Shown piece after piece: positions 63,166 to 64,000 of a stretch of DNA of 64,000 nucleotides. The stretch comes from Arcticibacterium luteifluviistationis. Its GTDB lineage: Bacteria > Bacteroidota > Bacteroidia > Cytophagales > Spirosomataceae. The position numbers and the translations under genes were made by a program. The notes beneath the pieces were generated by a model that made no database searches, was not told where the DNA came from, and saw only the letters and a list, made by a program, of their open reading frames with translations. The stretch covers positions 4,154,001 to 4,218,000 of the forward strand of contig NZ_CP029480.1 of assembly GCF_003258705.1 (NCBI RefSeq), given 5' to 3'. How positions within the stretch are numbered: position 1 is the stretch's first letter; each line of letters begins with the position of its first letter.

Positions 63166-63468
63166 TTTTTTAGCTTTTTCATGAAAACAATTCTTCTATT
63201 CTAGAGGCTTGAAGGTTCTCTTGAAATCGTTATTTCCAAGAAAGTTATTGCTAGATATAATTTTTGAATCATAACTGATGCTTTTCCAATATTTCTGGCC
63301 TTGCAAATAAAGGTATACTTAGCAAGAGGTTATGGCTTATTAAGCATTCAAGCGAAATAGTAAAGATGACTTCTTCTTTACTAAAAAAAGTGCTTATTTC
63401 ATAAGTGCTTAAAGCACTTTAGTCCTAAAATACAATGAACTAGCCAATATTCATTGGTGAAAAAAACT
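63166..63468. other. 303-bp gap upstream of sulfatase
   Basis: No gene recognised. Near the right end AAGTGCTT occurs at 63388-63395 and 63403-63410, with its reverse complement AAGCACTT at 63412-63419, a possible regulatory site. Confidence 0.5.
63403..63419. promoter_or_regulatory. candidate operator, AAGTGCTT inverted repeat
   Basis: AAGTGCTT-A-AAGCACTT is a perfect 8-bp palindrome around one base, 50 bases before the sulfatase start; a direct copy of the half-site lies at 63388-63395. It may bind a regulator, possibly the adjacent TPR-HTH protein (inference). Confidence 0.5.
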
Positions 63469-64000
63469 ATGAAAACCCTCCTTGTAAAACTTCTATTTGT
63501 CGTCACTATCTGTGTTACGATTAGCTGTTCTAAGCGTCAAGAAAAAGCTAAATCAGACAAGCCAAACATTATTCTTTTTGTAGCCGATGACCACGGCACA
63601 GACGCCATTGGAGCCTATGGCAATACCGTCATAAAAACGCCCAACTTAGATAAACTGGCGGATGAGGGAGTCATGTTTACAAACGCGTATTGCACCAGTG
63701 CCAGTTGTGCTGCGAGTAGGTCTGTTATCCTTTCAGGGCAGTTTGGTCATGCTACTGGCTCTTATGGGCATGTGCACGACTATCACCATTTTAGTACTTA
63801 TGATAATATTAAGTCGCTTCCAGTTTTGTTAAATGAAGCGGGCTATGAAACGGCACGCATTGGAAAATATCACGTAGCACCAGAAAAGGTATATCATTTC
63901 GAGACCGTTTTAGAAGCCGACCCAAGAAATACGGTAGAAATGGCGGAAAAATGTAATGATGTTCTGAAGTCGGATAAGCCCTTCTTTTTGTATTTCTGTA
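63469..64000 (+). CDS. sulfatase lipoprotein, 3' end outside window
   Basis: 177 residues are visible and the frame is open at the right edge. Lipoprotein signal with Cys20 (VTISC). The type I sulfatase signature with the residue turned into formylglycine is Cys80 in SCAASRSVILSG; metal-binding Asp40 and Asp41 lie in LFVADDHG. Such enzymes remove sulfate from polysaccharides or other esters and need an anaerobic-type or FGE maturase, not seen here. The substrate is unknown. Confidence 0.9.
   Translation, partial: MKTLLVKLLFVVTICVTISCSKRQEKAKSDKPNIILFVADDHGTDAIGAYGNTVIKTPNLDKLADEGVMFTNAYCTSASCAASRSVILSGQFGHATGSYGHVHDYHHFSTYDNIKSLPVLLNEAGYETARIGKYHVAPEKVYHFETVLEADPRNTVEMAEKCNDVLKSDKPFFLYFC

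Overview
The window is chromosomal DNA of a Bacteroidota bacterium, most likely of the order Cytophagales. The signs are a gliding-motility lipoprotein (GldB-type), Bacteroidota-type promoters (TAnnTTTG, sometimes with TTTG 19 bases upstream), very few Shine-Dalgarno sequences, many lipoproteins, TPR and MORN proteins, and families such as DUF4175, DUF4153, DUF4260 and WbsX. DNA is AT-rich and gene-dense. I see no rRNA, tRNA, CRISPR array, prophage, insertion sequence or recognised defence system.

Region 1 (1-8.5 kb) looks like the replication origin neighbourhood. It holds a DUF4175-like protein cut by the left edge, mnmG, an Ig-like lipoprotein and a TPR protein. The 396-bp gene-free gap at 6164-6559 carries six sequences within one mismatch of the DnaA box TTATNCACA and ends in a 90% AT tract. 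Same-strand genes switch from C-rich (left) to G-rich (right) across it. Three parS-like CACGTG palindromes lie in gene gaps at 2.64, 2.68 and 8.37 kb. dnaA and parAB are not in the window.

Region 2 (8.5-20.7 kb) is housekeeping: an M48-like protease fused to MORN repeats, accD, a PIG-L deacetylase lipoprotein, the leucine operon leuC-leuD-leuA-leuB on the minus strand with unusual inverted-repeat spacers, a DUF983 protein, thioredoxin, a TerC-family protein and an acyltransferase.

Region 3 (20.7-28 kb) concerns sugars: a GH26 mannanase-like enzyme, a gluconate-dehydrogenase subunit 3/GMC oxidoreductase pair with a TIM-barrel epimerase lipoprotein (possibly glycoside oxidation), a WbsX-type glycan protein and GDP-L-fucose synthase.

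Region 4 (28-41 kb) has RNase R, a ferredoxin-type reductase, outer-membrane and lipoproteins, a ROK protein lacking its zinc cysteines, and the tight minus-strand run gldB, ABC exporter, Fur-family regulator, engB.

Region 5 (40.8-55.6 kb) starts with a TetR-controlled RND efflux operon (TetR, DUF4260, thioesterase, TolC, adaptor, pump) whose promoter holds a 13-bp palindrome. Two paralogous alpha/beta hydrolases, a two-domain ATPase, gcvT, an SDR, an acyl-CoA dehydrogenase and an AraC regulator follow.

Region 6 (55.6-64 kb) is more accessory: two orphan genes among inverted repeats and a dispersed family of paired hairpins, a penicillin-acylase-family enzyme, an NCS1-type permease, a 56-residue protein ahead of a TPR-HTH regulator, and a sulfatase cut by the right edge.

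The most valuable observations are the putative oriC/parS region, the paired-hairpin repeats and the TetR operator. No clearly new multigene system could be identified.
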